Assembly (NCBI GenBank): GCA_966211335.1
Contig: CBIHNF010000001.1
Span: forward strand, 2,108,001 to 2,172,000
Direction of reading: 5' to 3'
DNA length: 64,000 bases
From: JAPWJZ01 sp966211335
GTDB lineage: Bacteria; Pseudomonadota; Alphaproteobacteria; Micavibrionales; UBA2020
Shown here piece after piece: positions 21,155 to 30,441 of the stretch. The notes beneath the pieces were generated by a model. It saw only the letters and a program-made list of their open reading frames with translations. It was not told where the DNA came from and did not search any database. The position numbers and the translations under genes were made by a program. Within the stretch, counting starts at the first letter, position 1. The number at the start of each line of letters is the position of its first letter.

Positions 21155-21583
21155 GGTCGCCCCCCGCAGTTTGCTCCAGCAGGTCTTTCAAAGCGTCGAG
21201 GTCACGCTCCACCCAGCCGATGTCTTCCTTGAAGCGGCTGGGGAGCGTATCGTCATTACGGTAGAGCGTCAGCATCACTTCGCAGCCGTTGTTGTTCGGC
21301 AGGATGCGCATGGGCACATAGACGGGCGTGCGGCCCAAAGTAATTGTGTGGTCGAGGATGCCGAAGTCGTTGTGCGCCGTGAATTTAACCTTGGCGCGGC
21401 CTTCGGGCGTGATGGCGACCCAGTTGCCGTCCTTTTTCTCGATTGCGCTGCAAAGCCCGGTCGCCCACTGCGGAAAATTCGCAGGCTCGGCGAGGAAGGC
21501 ATAGGCCTTGTCGCGCGGGCATGAAATCGCGACGCTGACGGTGCGCGTTTCATCAAGTGCTTTCGGATCTTTGCGTCCTTCTT

Positions 21584-21587
<4 letters not shown>
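21147..21587 (-). CDS. SRPBCC (START/polyketide-cyclase-like) protein within the nuo operon
   Basis: A 146-aa soluble protein with the helix-grip outline of SRPBCC domains: RTVSVAISCPRDKAYAFLAEPANFPQWA near the N-terminus is split by the family's first helices, then antiparallel strands, then a long C-terminal helix (WVERDLDALKDLLEQ). Members bind hydrophobic ligands, for example CoxG-like proteins and polyketide cyclases. Its ATG overlaps the nuoF stop by 4 nt and its stop overlaps the next gene. A ligand cannot be inferred. Confidence 0.8.
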
Positions 21588-22866
<1,279 letters not shown>

Positions 22867-22867
<1 letters not shown>

Positions 22868-23517
22868 TACTTCTTCCCCTCGCCTTGAGTTTTGACGCCG
22901 GCTGCTTTCGCCTGTTCGGTGAGCGTGGTCGTTCCGGCCTGCGACATGGAAGTGACGCGGCCCGTTTGAGAGCCATGTTTCGGCCGCTTGCCAGCCTTCA
23001 GATTGTCGAGGATCGGGATGATATTTTCCGGCGTGAGGTCTTCGTAGAAGTCATCGCCGCCAAGCTGCAGCGCAGGTGCGTTGACGCAAGCACCAATGCA
23101 TTCGACTTCCGACATGGTGAAATTGCCGTCTGCGGAGGTTTCGCCCATTTTAATGCCAAGATGACGCTCGCAGGCTTTCACTACGTCGGCGGAGCCGCGC
23201 AGCCAGCACGGCGTTGTGGTGCAGAACTGCAGGTGGTATTTACCGCGGGGTTCGAGGTTGTACATGGTGTAGAAGGTCGCAACTTCGAAGACCTTGATGC
23301 GCGGCATATCGAGCAGCCGGCCGATTTCTTCCATCGCCACTTCCGGAATCCAGCCGTCGTGCTGGCGCTGCGCGATATCCAGCAGAGGCATCACGGCGGA
23401 GGCCTGACGGCCTTTCGGATATTTGGCGATGTGCATATTCACCAGCTTCATGTTCTCTTCCGAGAACTTGAATTCTTTCGGCTGGTCGAAGGGTACTTTG
23501 TGAACGGAGCCGGCCAT
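22867..23517 (-). CDS. nuoE: NADH-quinone oxidoreductase subunit E
   Basis: Thioredoxin-like 2Fe-2S subunit (cluster N1a), 216 aa. The four Cys ligands are in CTTTPCW and CIGACVNAP. A Lys/Thr-rich C-terminal extension of about 40 residues follows the domain, as in many alphaproteobacterial NuoE. It follows nuoD by 9 nt. Confidence 0.96.
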
Positions 23518-23526
23518 GTTTTCCTC

Positions 23527-24744
23527 TTATCGATCAATCTCGCCGAAGACGATATCCATCGAGCCGATGATGGAAACGGCGTCAGCCAGCATGTGTCCGC
23601 GGGACATGAAATCCATGCCCTGCAAGTGGGCGAAACCCGGCGCGCGCATGTGGCAGCGGTAGGGTTTCTCGGTGCCGTCGGCAACAAGGTACACGCCGAA
23701 TTCGCCCTTCGGCGCTTCGACCGCCGTATAGGTTTCGCCGGCAGGTACGTGGTAGCCTTCGGTATAAAGCTTGAAGTGGTGGATCAGCGCTTCCATGGAG
23801 TTTTTCATGTCGGCACGACTTGGCGGGCTGACCTTGTGGTCGTCGACCATCACGGGGCCGCGCGGCATTTTCTCGATCGCCTGCTTCATGATTTTTGCGG
23901 ACTGGCGCATTTCTTCGACGCGGACAAGATAACGGGCATAGCAATCACCCGTCGTGCCGGTCGGAATATCGAAGTCCATATCGGCGTAGCAGTCATACGG
24001 CTGTGCCTTGCGGATATCCCACGGCACACCCGAAGCGCGCAGCATGGGGCCGGTAAAGCCCCAATCGAGCGCTTCCTTTTTGGAGACGATGCCAATGTCG
24101 ACAGTACGCTGCTTGAAGATGCGGTTATTGGTCAGCAGGCCTTCCATATCGTCGATAAACTTCAACACCTTGTCGGCCCAGTCGTACATATCATCCGCAA
24201 GGCCGGGCGGCAGGTCCTGATGGACGCCCCCGGGACGGAAATAGTTAGCGTGGAGACGCGCGCCGCAGACTCGCTCGTAAAATTCCATGCCGATCTCGCG
24301 CTCTTCAAAGCCCCAGAGCGCAGGGGTGAGCGCGCCGACGTCAAGCGCATAGGTCGTGAGGTTCAGGATGTGGTTGATGATGCGTGTCATCTCGCAGAAC
24401 AGCACGCGGATGTGCTGCGCACGGGGCGGCGCCTTGATTTTTAGCAGCTTTTCGACCGCGAGGGCGAAGGCATGCTCTTGGTTCATCGGTGCAACATAAT
24501 CAAGGCGGTCAAAGTACGGCAGCGCCTGGATATAAGTTTTATATTCGATCAGCTTTTCGGTGCCGCGATGCAGCAGGCCGATATGCGGGTCCGCGCGTTC
24601 CACGACTTCGCCGTCCAGCTCAAGGATCAGGCGCAACACGCCATGCGCCGCCGGGTGCTGCGGGCCGAAGTTGATGGTGTACGGTTTGATTTTGGTCTGG
24701 TTGGAAAGTTCAACCGTTTCGACTTCAGCGTTCATGGAGGTCAT
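23527..24744 (-). CDS. nuoD: NADH-quinone oxidoreductase subunit D
   Basis: 49-kDa-type subunit forming the quinone site with NuoB, 405 aa. Conserved regions include NFGPQHPAAHGVLRL, HRGTEKLIE and the C-terminal DIVFGEIDR. The ATG at 24744 is preceded by AGGAG and overlaps the nuoC stop by 4 nt; a second ATG three codons in is the alternative. nuoC and nuoD are separate genes, not fused. Confidence 0.96.
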   Translation of the reverse strand: MTSMNAEVETVELSNQTKIKPYTINFGPQHPAAHGVLRLILELDGEVVERADPHIGLLHRGTEKLIEYKTYIQALPYFDRLDYVAPMNQEHAFALAVEKLLKIKAPPRAQHIRVLFCEMTRIINHILNLTTYALDVGALTPALWGFEEREIGMEFYERVCGARLHANYFRPGGVHQDLPPGLADDMYDWADKVLKFIDDMEGLLTNNRIFKQRTVDIGIVSKKEALDWGFTGPMLRASGVPWDIRKAQPYDCYADMDFDIPTGTTGDCYARYLVRVEEMRQSAKIMKQAIEKMPRGPVMVDDHKVSPPSRADMKNSMEALIHHFKLYTEGYHVPAGETYTAVEAPKGEFGVYLVADGTEKPYRCHMRAPGFAHLQGMDFMSRGHMLADAVSIIGSMDIVFGEIDR

Positions 24745-25394
24745 GCTTTTTTCTCCTCGAAAGGCGGAAGGTCGGCGCCGAGTTTCGGCTTGCGCGCTTT
24801 TTCATCGCCGGGAAGCTGCATGGTGGTCATGCCTTCCCACGGGCTGGTGAAATCGAAATGGCGGAAGTCCTGTGACAATTGCACGGGTTCATACACCACG
24901 CGCTTTTGCGTTTCGTCATAGCGGACTTCGACGAAGCCGGTCAGCGGGAAATCTTTGCGCAGCGGATGGCCTTCGAAACCGTAATCAGTCAGGATGCGGC
25001 GCAGATCCGGGTGGTCGTTGAAGTACACGCCGAACATGTCCCAGACTTCGCGCTCGAACCAGTTGGCGCAGCTATAGATGCCAGCGACGGAATCAACCAG
25101 CGTCGTTTCATCTGTACGCACTTTTACGCGGATGCGGAAGTTGTGCTTGAGGCTGAGGAGGTTATAGACAACCTCAAAACGCTCGTCTTCGGTCGGATAA
25201 TCCGCGCCGCAGATATCCATCAGCTGCTTGAATTCGCAGGACGGGTCATTGAGCAGGAAGGTCATGAAACGGCGCAGCGCTTCTCTACGCACGGTGAAGG
25301 ACAGCTCGCCATGCTGAAGCGACTTTTTCAAGATCGCCGGCTGCATCGAGACTTCGATGTATTCGCCCAGGGCTTCGACGTTTTCGACCGACAT
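24741..25394 (-). CDS. nuoC: NADH-quinone oxidoreductase subunit C
   Basis: 30-kDa-type subunit of the peripheral arm, 217 aa. The family signature ERE(V/I)WDMFG appears as EREVWDMFGVYFNDHPDLRR, and DYGFEGHPLRKDFPLTG follows. The C-terminal tail is Lys- and Pro-rich. It overlaps nuoB by one base and nuoD by 4 nt. Confidence 0.96.
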   Translation of the reverse strand: MSVENVEALGEYIEVSMQPAILKKSLQHGELSFTVRREALRRFMTFLLNDPSCEFKQLMDICGADYPTEDERFEVVYNLLSLKHNFRIRVKVRTDETTLVDSVAGIYSCANWFEREVWDMFGVYFNDHPDLRRILTDYGFEGHPLRKDFPLTGFVEVRYDETQKRVVYEPVQLSQDFRHFDFTSPWEGMTTMQLPGDEKARKPKLGADLPPFEEKKA

Positions 25395-25927
25395 CAGCGC
25401 ACCAGCCTTGTATCTTCGCGTTGAATTTTCTTCTGCAGCTGCAGGATGCCGTAGACAAGCGCTTCGGCCGTCGGCGGACAGCCCGGCACGTAGATGTCGA
25501 CCGGCACGATACGGTCGCAGCCGCGCACGACAGAATAGGAGTAATGGTAATAGCCGCCGCCATTGGCGCAGGAACCCATGGAAATCACCCAGCGCGGCTC
25601 CGCCATCTGGTCATAGACCTTGCGGAGGGCGGGCGCCATTTTATTGGTCAGCGTGCCGGCGACGATCATGACATCGGACTGGCGCGGGCTGGGGCGCGGA
25701 ATAACGCCGAAACGGTCAAGGTCGTAGCGGCTCATGTAAGCGTGGATCATTTCAACGGCGCAGCAGGCCAGACCGAAAGTCATGGGCCAGAGGGAGCCGG
25801 TGCGCGCCCAATCAAGCAGATTGTCGACGCGCGCGACGAGGAAGCCTTTTTCCTGTATCTGCGTCGTTGCCGCCTTGAGGATAAGATCCTGCTGTGGTCC
25901 CGGGGGAACTGGTTTCATGTTGTGCAT
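25394..25927 (-). CDS. nuoB: NADH-quinone oxidoreductase subunit B
   Basis: Subunit carrying the terminal cluster N2, 177 aa. It has the tandem Cys motif ACCAVEMIHAY, the later SCANGGGYYHYSY and the VPGCPPTAEAL ligand region. The start at 25927 (MHNMKPVPPGP) is preferred to the longer open frame at 25963, which would run into nuoA. It follows nuoA by 5 nt. Confidence 0.96.
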   Translation of the reverse strand: MHNMKPVPPGPQQDLILKAATTQIQEKGFLVARVDNLLDWARTGSLWPMTFGLACCAVEMIHAYMSRYDLDRFGVIPRPSPRQSDVMIVAGTLTNKMAPALRKVYDQMAEPRWVISMGSCANGGGYYHYSYSVVRGCDRIVPVDIYVPGCPPTAEALVYGILQLQKKIQREDTRLVR

Positions 25928-25932
25928 TGCAA

Positions 25933-26304
25933 TTACTCCCAGTCGAGCGCGCCTTTGCGCCATTCATATATAAAGCCGATGGTCAGGACGCCGAGGAAAA
26001 TGATCATCGACCAGAAACCGTAAAGCCCCAGCTTGCCCAGCGTGACCGCCCAGGGAAACAGGAAGGCAACTTCAAGATCGAAGATGATGAAAAGGATGGA
26101 AACGAGATAGAAACGAACGTCGAACTTGCTGCGCGCATCTTCGAACGGCTCGAAGCCGCATTCATAGGCGGAGATTTTTTCTGCATCGGGTTTCTGCTTG
26201 GCGACAAGGTAGGACGCCAGCACGATAACCATGGCAAGGCCGGTTGCGATGCCCAGGAAAACAACGATCGGAAGGTAATTTAGCAGCAATGCAGAATCCA
26301 GCAT
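25933..26304 (-). CDS. nuoA: NADH-quinone oxidoreductase subunit A
   Basis: Membrane subunit with three helices, 123 aa, first gene of the nuo operon. The conserved loop YECGFEPFEDARSKFDVRFY is intact. About 175 bp separate it from the tRNA-Asp gene upstream. That gap should contain the operon promoter, although I could not pick a convincing -35/-10 pair. Confidence 0.95.
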   Translation of the reverse strand: MLDSALLLNYLPIVVFLGIATGLAMVIVLASYLVAKQKPDAEKISAYECGFEPFEDARSKFDVRFYLVSILFIIFDLEVAFLFPWAVTLGKLGLYGFWSMIIFLGVLTIGFIYEWRKGALDWE

Positions 26305-26479
26305 ATCGATAGACCTTCGAAGGCAAGACGCGACCGGATAGGTCGCCCGCGCGGCAGGGAATCACCGCGCAATAACATTACTCCTGCCGCAAGGGCAGAT
26401 AAAGGGCTTATCTTTGAAAATGAAGGGATTTTTGATGGTGCTTGACGACCGCAAGCATGACGGTTTTTGCTATAAAGAA

Positions 26480-26556
26480 TGGCGCGAGAGACGGGACTTG
26501 AACCCGCGGCCTTCGCCGTGACAGGGCGACGCTCTAACCAGCTGAGCTACTCCCGC
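26480..26556 (-). tRNA. tRNA-Asp (GTC)
   Basis: A full cloverleaf on the minus strand with its 5' end at 26556. The acceptor arms GCGGGAG and CTCTCGC pair with one G-U. The D arm contains AGCTCAGCTGGTTAGAGC. The anticodon loop CTGTCAC gives anticodon GTC. The T loop is TTCAAGT and CCA is encoded at 26482-26480. It lies upstream of nuoA in the same direction, the usual alphaproteobacterial arrangement. Confidence 0.96.
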
Positions 26557-26583
26557 AATTCCTTAATAGCAAGCTCGGGCACC

Positions 26584-26612
26584 TTAATGCCGTGTTTCGG
26601 GGGCAGTGTCAA
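26584..26612 (-). promoter_or_regulatory. Sigma-70-type promoter of tRNA-Asp
   Basis: On the minus strand TTGACA (26612-26607), a 17-bp spacer and CATTAA (26589-26584) stand about 28 bp before the tRNA 5' end. The -35 box is perfect; the -10 box is weak. Confidence 0.55.
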
Positions 26613-26669
26613 TGGTATTTTGCCTAATTTATAAGTTTACGATATTAATCTTATGTAATATTGCCTTTT

Positions 26670-26698
26670 TTGACCCCGCCCCGCCAAATCCGCTAAAC
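26670..26698 (+). promoter_or_regulatory. Sigma-70-type promoter of the HTTM-like gene, possibly giving a leaderless message
   Basis: TTGACC (26670-26675), a 17-bp spacer and CTAAAC (26693-26698) are followed after 7 nt by the ATG at 26706. A transcript starting at the usual distance from the -10 box would begin at or next to the start codon. No ribosome binding site is visible. Confidence 0.45.
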
Positions 26699-26705
26699 TC
26701 CACTG

Positions 26706-27872
26706 ATGAAACAGGGGCTTGCAATACTGGAGCAGCGCATAAAAATACCGCCGGCAGATAAAGTCGCGGATATTTTGAACCGCTTTACTGCAGCGAGTTT
26801 CCTTTTCGCGCTGATTGTGTCGTGGAAACTTTGGTTCAGCGAACGTCCGATTATTCGCCCCTACCCTATGCTGCCGATCCCTGCACTGCCGCATGCGGTT
26901 GAGCTTGCGCTACTGTGGGCTGTGCTGGCTGCCTGCGCGGTCATTATTATCCGCCCAACGCTGAGATGGATTAATTTTATCCCCGCTTGCGCTTTCCTGT
27001 TCTGGTCACTGCAGGATGAACTACGCTGGCAACCTTTCTTATATATGTACTTCTTTATTTTCACGGTCTGCGGTTTGCTGCCGAAAAAACCTTCGGATGA
27101 AGACCTTGATCCGCTGCGCTATATGGTGGCCGGCATCTATACCTGGGCGGGGCTGCATAAAATTAATGCTGTCTTTATTTATCTCGTCTTTCCGTGGTTC
27201 GTCTCCAAGTGGATCAGCTGGCTGCCGCTGACCTCCCTTGTCGGCACTTTCGTGCCGCTGATCGAAGTGGCTATCGGCATCTGCCTGTTTATTCCGCGCT
27301 ACCGGCGTTACGGCGTGATGATTGCGGCAACCATGCTGACGGTGGTGCTCCTCAGCCTGATGCGACATGGCTGGGGCATGATCGTGTGGCCGTGGAATGT
27401 CACCATTTTTGTTTGCGCCTTCCTACTGTTCTGGGATGAGGAACGCAGCCTGATGGCGCGCAACGCAGTGAAGAATAAATTATCCGTTGCGGCCATCATC
27501 ATGTATTCGGCGCTGCCCGCGCTGGGCCTTTTTGGGATTTTGGGCGATGGCCTCGCCTATCGCCTTTACTGCGGCTGCTCGCCGGGTTCCGCCTTACGTT
27601 TTTCGCCGAAGGAGGATTTATCCTTCCTGCCGGAAAACCTGCGTTCTATCGGCCCTGAAGGACTGGATGGCACCGCCCTCACCCATGCCGTCTTCGGCGT
27701 CGCCGCCACATCTGCCATTGGCTATGACGATATGTACCGCTATAACCTGCAGGGCATCTGCCCCTCGCTGAAATATCCCGATGAAGCGACGCTGACGATC
27801 CTGCGCTACCCGCATATGTGGTCGGTCAAGCCCGTCACCCAAACAGCACCCCTCTGCAAGGCGGCGCCATGA
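26706..27872 (+). CDS. HTTM-like integral membrane protein
   Basis: A 388-aa inner-membrane protein with about eight hydrophobic segments. The outline resembles HTTM (vitamin K-dependent gamma-carboxylase-like) and DoxX-type proteins: FTAASFLFALIVSWKLWF, then AGIYTWAGLHKIN and VPLIEVAIGICLFIP. It is followed with a 4-nt overlap by a DCC-family thiol oxidoreductase, and HTTM-DCC pairing is known in bacteria. The C-terminal third contains a CGCSPG motif and a soluble region. The substrate is unknown. The family call is by outline only. Confidence 0.7.
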   Translation: MKQGLAILEQRIKIPPADKVADILNRFTAASFLFALIVSWKLWFSERPIIRPYPMLPIPALPHAVELALLWAVLAACAVIIIRPTLRWINFIPACAFLFWSLQDELRWQPFLYMYFFIFTVCGLLPKKPSDEDLDPLRYMVAGIYTWAGLHKINAVFIYLVFPWFVSKWISWLPLTSLVGTFVPLIEVAIGICLFIPRYRRYGVMIAATMLTVVLLSLMRHGWGMIVWPWNVTIFVCAFLLFWDEERSLMARNAVKNKLSVAAIIMYSALPALGLFGILGDGLAYRLYCGCSPGSALRFSPKEDLSFLPENLRSIGPEGLDGTALTHAVFGVAATSAIGYDDMYRYNLQGICPSLKYPDEATLTILRYPHMWSVKPVTQTAPLCKAAP

Positions 27873-28255
27873 GCGGCAACGATATCTGGATTTTATATGA
27901 CGGCCAGTGCCCCTTCTGCAGCGCGTATATGCGTATGGTGCGCCTAAGGGAAAACCTGAAGGTGCATCTGATTGATGCCCGCGAGCCAAGTGCCCTGAAA
28001 GACGAAGCGACGGCGGCGGGCTATGACCTTGACATCGGCATGGTGGTGAAATTCGGCGGAACGCTATATCACGGCGATAAGGCGATGGCCGCCCTCGCCT
28101 TCCTTACGACGCCCTCGGGCGTTTTCAACCGGCTGGTCGCCTTCCTGTTCCGTGGTAAAACTCGGGCGAAATATCTTTATCCGGTCTTCGCGTTTTTCCG
28201 CGGTGTGACCGTGCGGCTGATGGGCCGCGGTATCATTGGCAATCTGAAGAAGTGA
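27869..28255 (+). CDS. DCC family (DUF393) thiol-disulfide oxidoreductase-like protein
   Basis: A 128-aa protein with the family motif DGQCPFC (residues 11-17), a thioredoxin-like redox pair preceded by Asp. The start at 27869 overlaps the HTTM-like stop (ATGA) and places the motif near the N-terminus as in the family; a longer open frame to 27818 exists. The central GGTLYHGDKAMAALAF region and the basic C-terminus (RLMGRGIIGNLKK) are also typical. It converges on the CDF gene with a 3-bp gap. Confidence 0.85.
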   Translation: MSGNDIWILYDGQCPFCSAYMRMVRLRENLKVHLIDAREPSALKDEATAAGYDLDIGMVVKFGGTLYHGDKAMAALAFLTTPSGVFNRLVAFLFRGKTRAKYLYPVFAFFRGVTVRLMGRGIIGNLKK

Positions 28256-28258
28256 AGG

Positions 28259-29308
28259 CTAGACGACTTCCTGCGGCGCAAGGCGGCAATTTTCCGCGTT
28301 GCCGGCCTCGATCTGGATGGTCGCATGGTGGATTTTGAAATTCCTTTGCAGCTCGGCGCAGACATCCTGCAGGAACTTGTCGTCGACACTTGACCCGGGA
28401 CGCAGCAAGTGCGCTGTCAGCGCCGTTTCGGTCGTGCTCATCGCCCAGATGTGCAGATCATGCAATTCGGTCACGCCGGGCAGCGATGTCAGGTATTTTT
28501 CAACCGCTGCCTTGTCGACGTTGCGCGGTACGCCAGCGAGGGCAAGATGGGTTGCTTCCTTGGCAAGATCCCAACTGGCGATGACGACGATGGTGGCAAT
28601 CGTCAAGCTGATGGCAGGGTCAAGCCATTCCCAGCCCTTGGCGCGAATGATGAGTGCCGCAAGCACAACGCCGAAAGAAATAGCCGCATCGCCAATCATA
28701 TGCATGAAAGCGCCGCGCAGGTTAATGTCATCCTTCTGTCCGCGCCAGAACAGCATGGCAGTGCCGAAGTTGATGGCGATGCCAAGGCAGGCCACCCAGA
28801 GCATGGTGCCGCTGGCGACAGGCGTCGGGCTGCCGAAGCGACGGATAGATTCAATGATAATGCCGCCGGTTGCAAGGAACAGCAGGCCCGCATTGCCGAG
28901 CGCCGCAAGGATGGAAGCGCCGCGATAGCCATAGGTGCGGTCGCCGGAGGGGCTCAAACGGCCAAGCCAGGCCGCGCCCCAGGCCAGCAACAACCCGACG
29001 ACATCGGAAAAATTGTGGACGGCATCGGCCATCAGTGCCAGCGACTTGGCTGCGTAGCCAAAGTAAAGTTCAGCCCCCACGAAGGCGAAGTTCAGGAAGG
29101 CACCAATCGCGAAGCTACGATCGAAATTTTTGGGGATATGGTGGTGATGGCCGTGGCCATGCCCGTGGTGATGGTCATGCCCTCCATGATCGTGGTCGTG
29201 ATCATGATCTTGATCTTGATGAACGTGTTCCTTGTGGTCATGGGCATGCGGCTGCCCGCCGCCTGCGGGCTGCGCTTCCGAATGATCGTGCTTGCAGCCA
29301 ATATGCAT
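28259..29308 (-). CDS. Cation diffusion facilitator metal exporter with His-rich N-terminus
   Basis: A 349-aa proton-driven exporter of Zn2+ or similar divalent metals. The first 60 residues are very rich in His and Asp. Six helices follow, with the metal-site motifs HNFSD (98-102) in helix II and HMIGD in helix V. The C-terminal cytoplasmic metallochaperone-like domain contains LHDLHIWAMSTTETALTAHL split between two strands. This is the CzcD/ZitB subgroup; zinc is the likeliest substrate. A terminator for the next upstream operon stands just before it. Confidence 0.93.
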   Translation of the reverse strand: MHIGCKHDHSEAQPAGGGQPHAHDHKEHVHQDQDHDHDHDHGGHDHHHGHGHGHHHHIPKNFDRSFAIGAFLNFAFVGAELYFGYAAKSLALMADAVHNFSDVVGLLLAWGAAWLGRLSPSGDRTYGYRGASILAALGNAGLLFLATGGIIIESIRRFGSPTPVASGTMLWVACLGIAINFGTAMLFWRGQKDDINLRGAFMHMIGDAAISFGVVLAALIIRAKGWEWLDPAISLTIATIVVIASWDLAKEATHLALAGVPRNVDKAAVEKYLTSLPGVTELHDLHIWAMSTTETALTAHLLRPGSSVDDKFLQDVCAELQRNFKIHHATIQIEAGNAENCRLAPQEVV

Positions 29309-29365
29309 ATAAATACCCCTGCCCTAATTTGTAGCCCAAATTTGGCTCTGAATACAGCAGAGAAA

Positions 29366-29395
29366 AAGGCCGCCCCAGATGAAGGAGGCGGCCTT
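29366..29395 (-). terminator. Rho-independent terminator of the AAA+/TelA-like operon
   Basis: Perfect 9-bp stem AAGGCCGCC/GGCGGCCTT with a 12-nt loop. On the minus strand it runs into a T-run. It lies 37 bp after the stop of the two-TM protein gene. Confidence 0.85.
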
Positions 29396-29431
29396 GATAG
29401 TTAGCAAGGTAAGTATTGGTATATCAAATGT

Positions 29432-30424
29432 TTAAGGCTTCGGCGCCGCGCCGGCTTGCGCTTTAGGGGCGGGCTTGTCGGCCGCGTTCTTGCGGCGGCG
29501 GTAGGCGTAAACGCCGGCACCTGCAGCAGCGGCGACACCACCCGCACCAAGGGCGATTTCAAGCGCGCTCGGGCCTTTGTGTTCGGCAGCTTCTTTCGCC
29601 GCGGCCTGGTTGAAGGCAGTCGCCTGCTCGGGCGTGACCGGTTGCGCATCCAGCATGACCGGATAAGCCTGCAGCCAGTTGGCAAGGCGCCAGCGGACGC
29701 CGTAGGACGTGACTTTGTACGCCTGCGTGTTGCCGGGGGCGACGGGTGCCACGACCTGATCGGGGATGAAGAACGGATGACCTTTTTTCGCCATGTTCCA
29801 GACGTCATGCGCAAGGCTTGGCTTCACGGTGAAGAGGATCGCTTCGTCAACGCCTGCGCCCTTCTCGCGCGTGCCCTTGACGACCCAGATGTTGTCGGCA
29901 TGGTTCGCCAAGTGCTGGTCGTTAAGGTACATGATGTCGGTATGCATCATCGTCGTCATGCGGGCGCCGTCGTAAATCGGCTCCGTCACAGCGCCGATAA
30001 CCGAACGGCCAGGCGAACCTAAACCGCCGGGGATGGCGGCGGAAGCGAGGAAGATGGTCGAGAGGATCATCGCGCCGGCACGTTTCTTGGAGCGGTATTT
30101 CTGGCCGGTTTCCTTGTCTTTCTTCATGGTGACTTTGTCGAACAGCCAGCCATAGGCCTTGCCAAGCCAGCTATTGCGGGTTTTTTCAAACACGGTCAGG
30201 CCGAACTGCTTGAAGAAGTTGAGGCCGCCTTTGACCTCATCTGCCGTTGCGCGGATCGCCTTCACGTCGTTCAGCGTGTCGACGATGACAGAGTCGCCTT
30301 TGAGGCCACCCTGATCGGCTTTCGCAACCGCTTTCTTGGCGTTTTCGTTGGCAGGTTTGCCGGACTGCTCTTTCAGCAGGCGGGCTTGCGCCAGCAGGTC
30401 GTCGATTTTCGAGTTATCAGCCAT
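29432..30424 (-). CDS. Two-TM protein of unknown function, partner of the ClpB-like ATPase
   Basis: A 330-aa protein that I do not recognise. The soluble N-terminus (1-110) contains PANEN at 24-28. A hydrophobic segment lies at about 116-133 and a second, Gly/Ala-rich one, at 288-307, followed by a basic, Pro-rich end. The 155 residues between them are probably a globular domain on the far side of the membrane (DNIWVVKGTREKGAGVDEAI is its first part). It begins 17 nt after the AAA+ gene and is followed by a strong terminator, so it closes a three-gene unit. It could be the membrane anchor of the complex. Confidence 0.75.
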   Translation of the reverse strand: MADNSKIDDLLAQARLLKEQSGKPANENAKKAVAKADQGGLKGDSVIVDTLNDVKAIRATADEVKGGLNFFKQFGLTVFEKTRNSWLGKAYGWLFDKVTMKKDKETGQKYRSKKRAGAMILSTIFLASAAIPGGLGSPGRSVIGAVTEPIYDGARMTTMMHTDIMYLNDQHLANHADNIWVVKGTREKGAGVDEAILFTVKPSLAHDVWNMAKKGHPFFIPDQVVAPVAPGNTQAYKVTSYGVRWRLANWLQAYPVMLDAQPVTPEQATAFNQAAAKEAAEHKGPSALEIALGAGGVAAAAGAGVYAYRRRKNAADKPAPKAQAGAAPKP

Positions 30425-30441
30425 TGTTCAAACTCCCTTGC

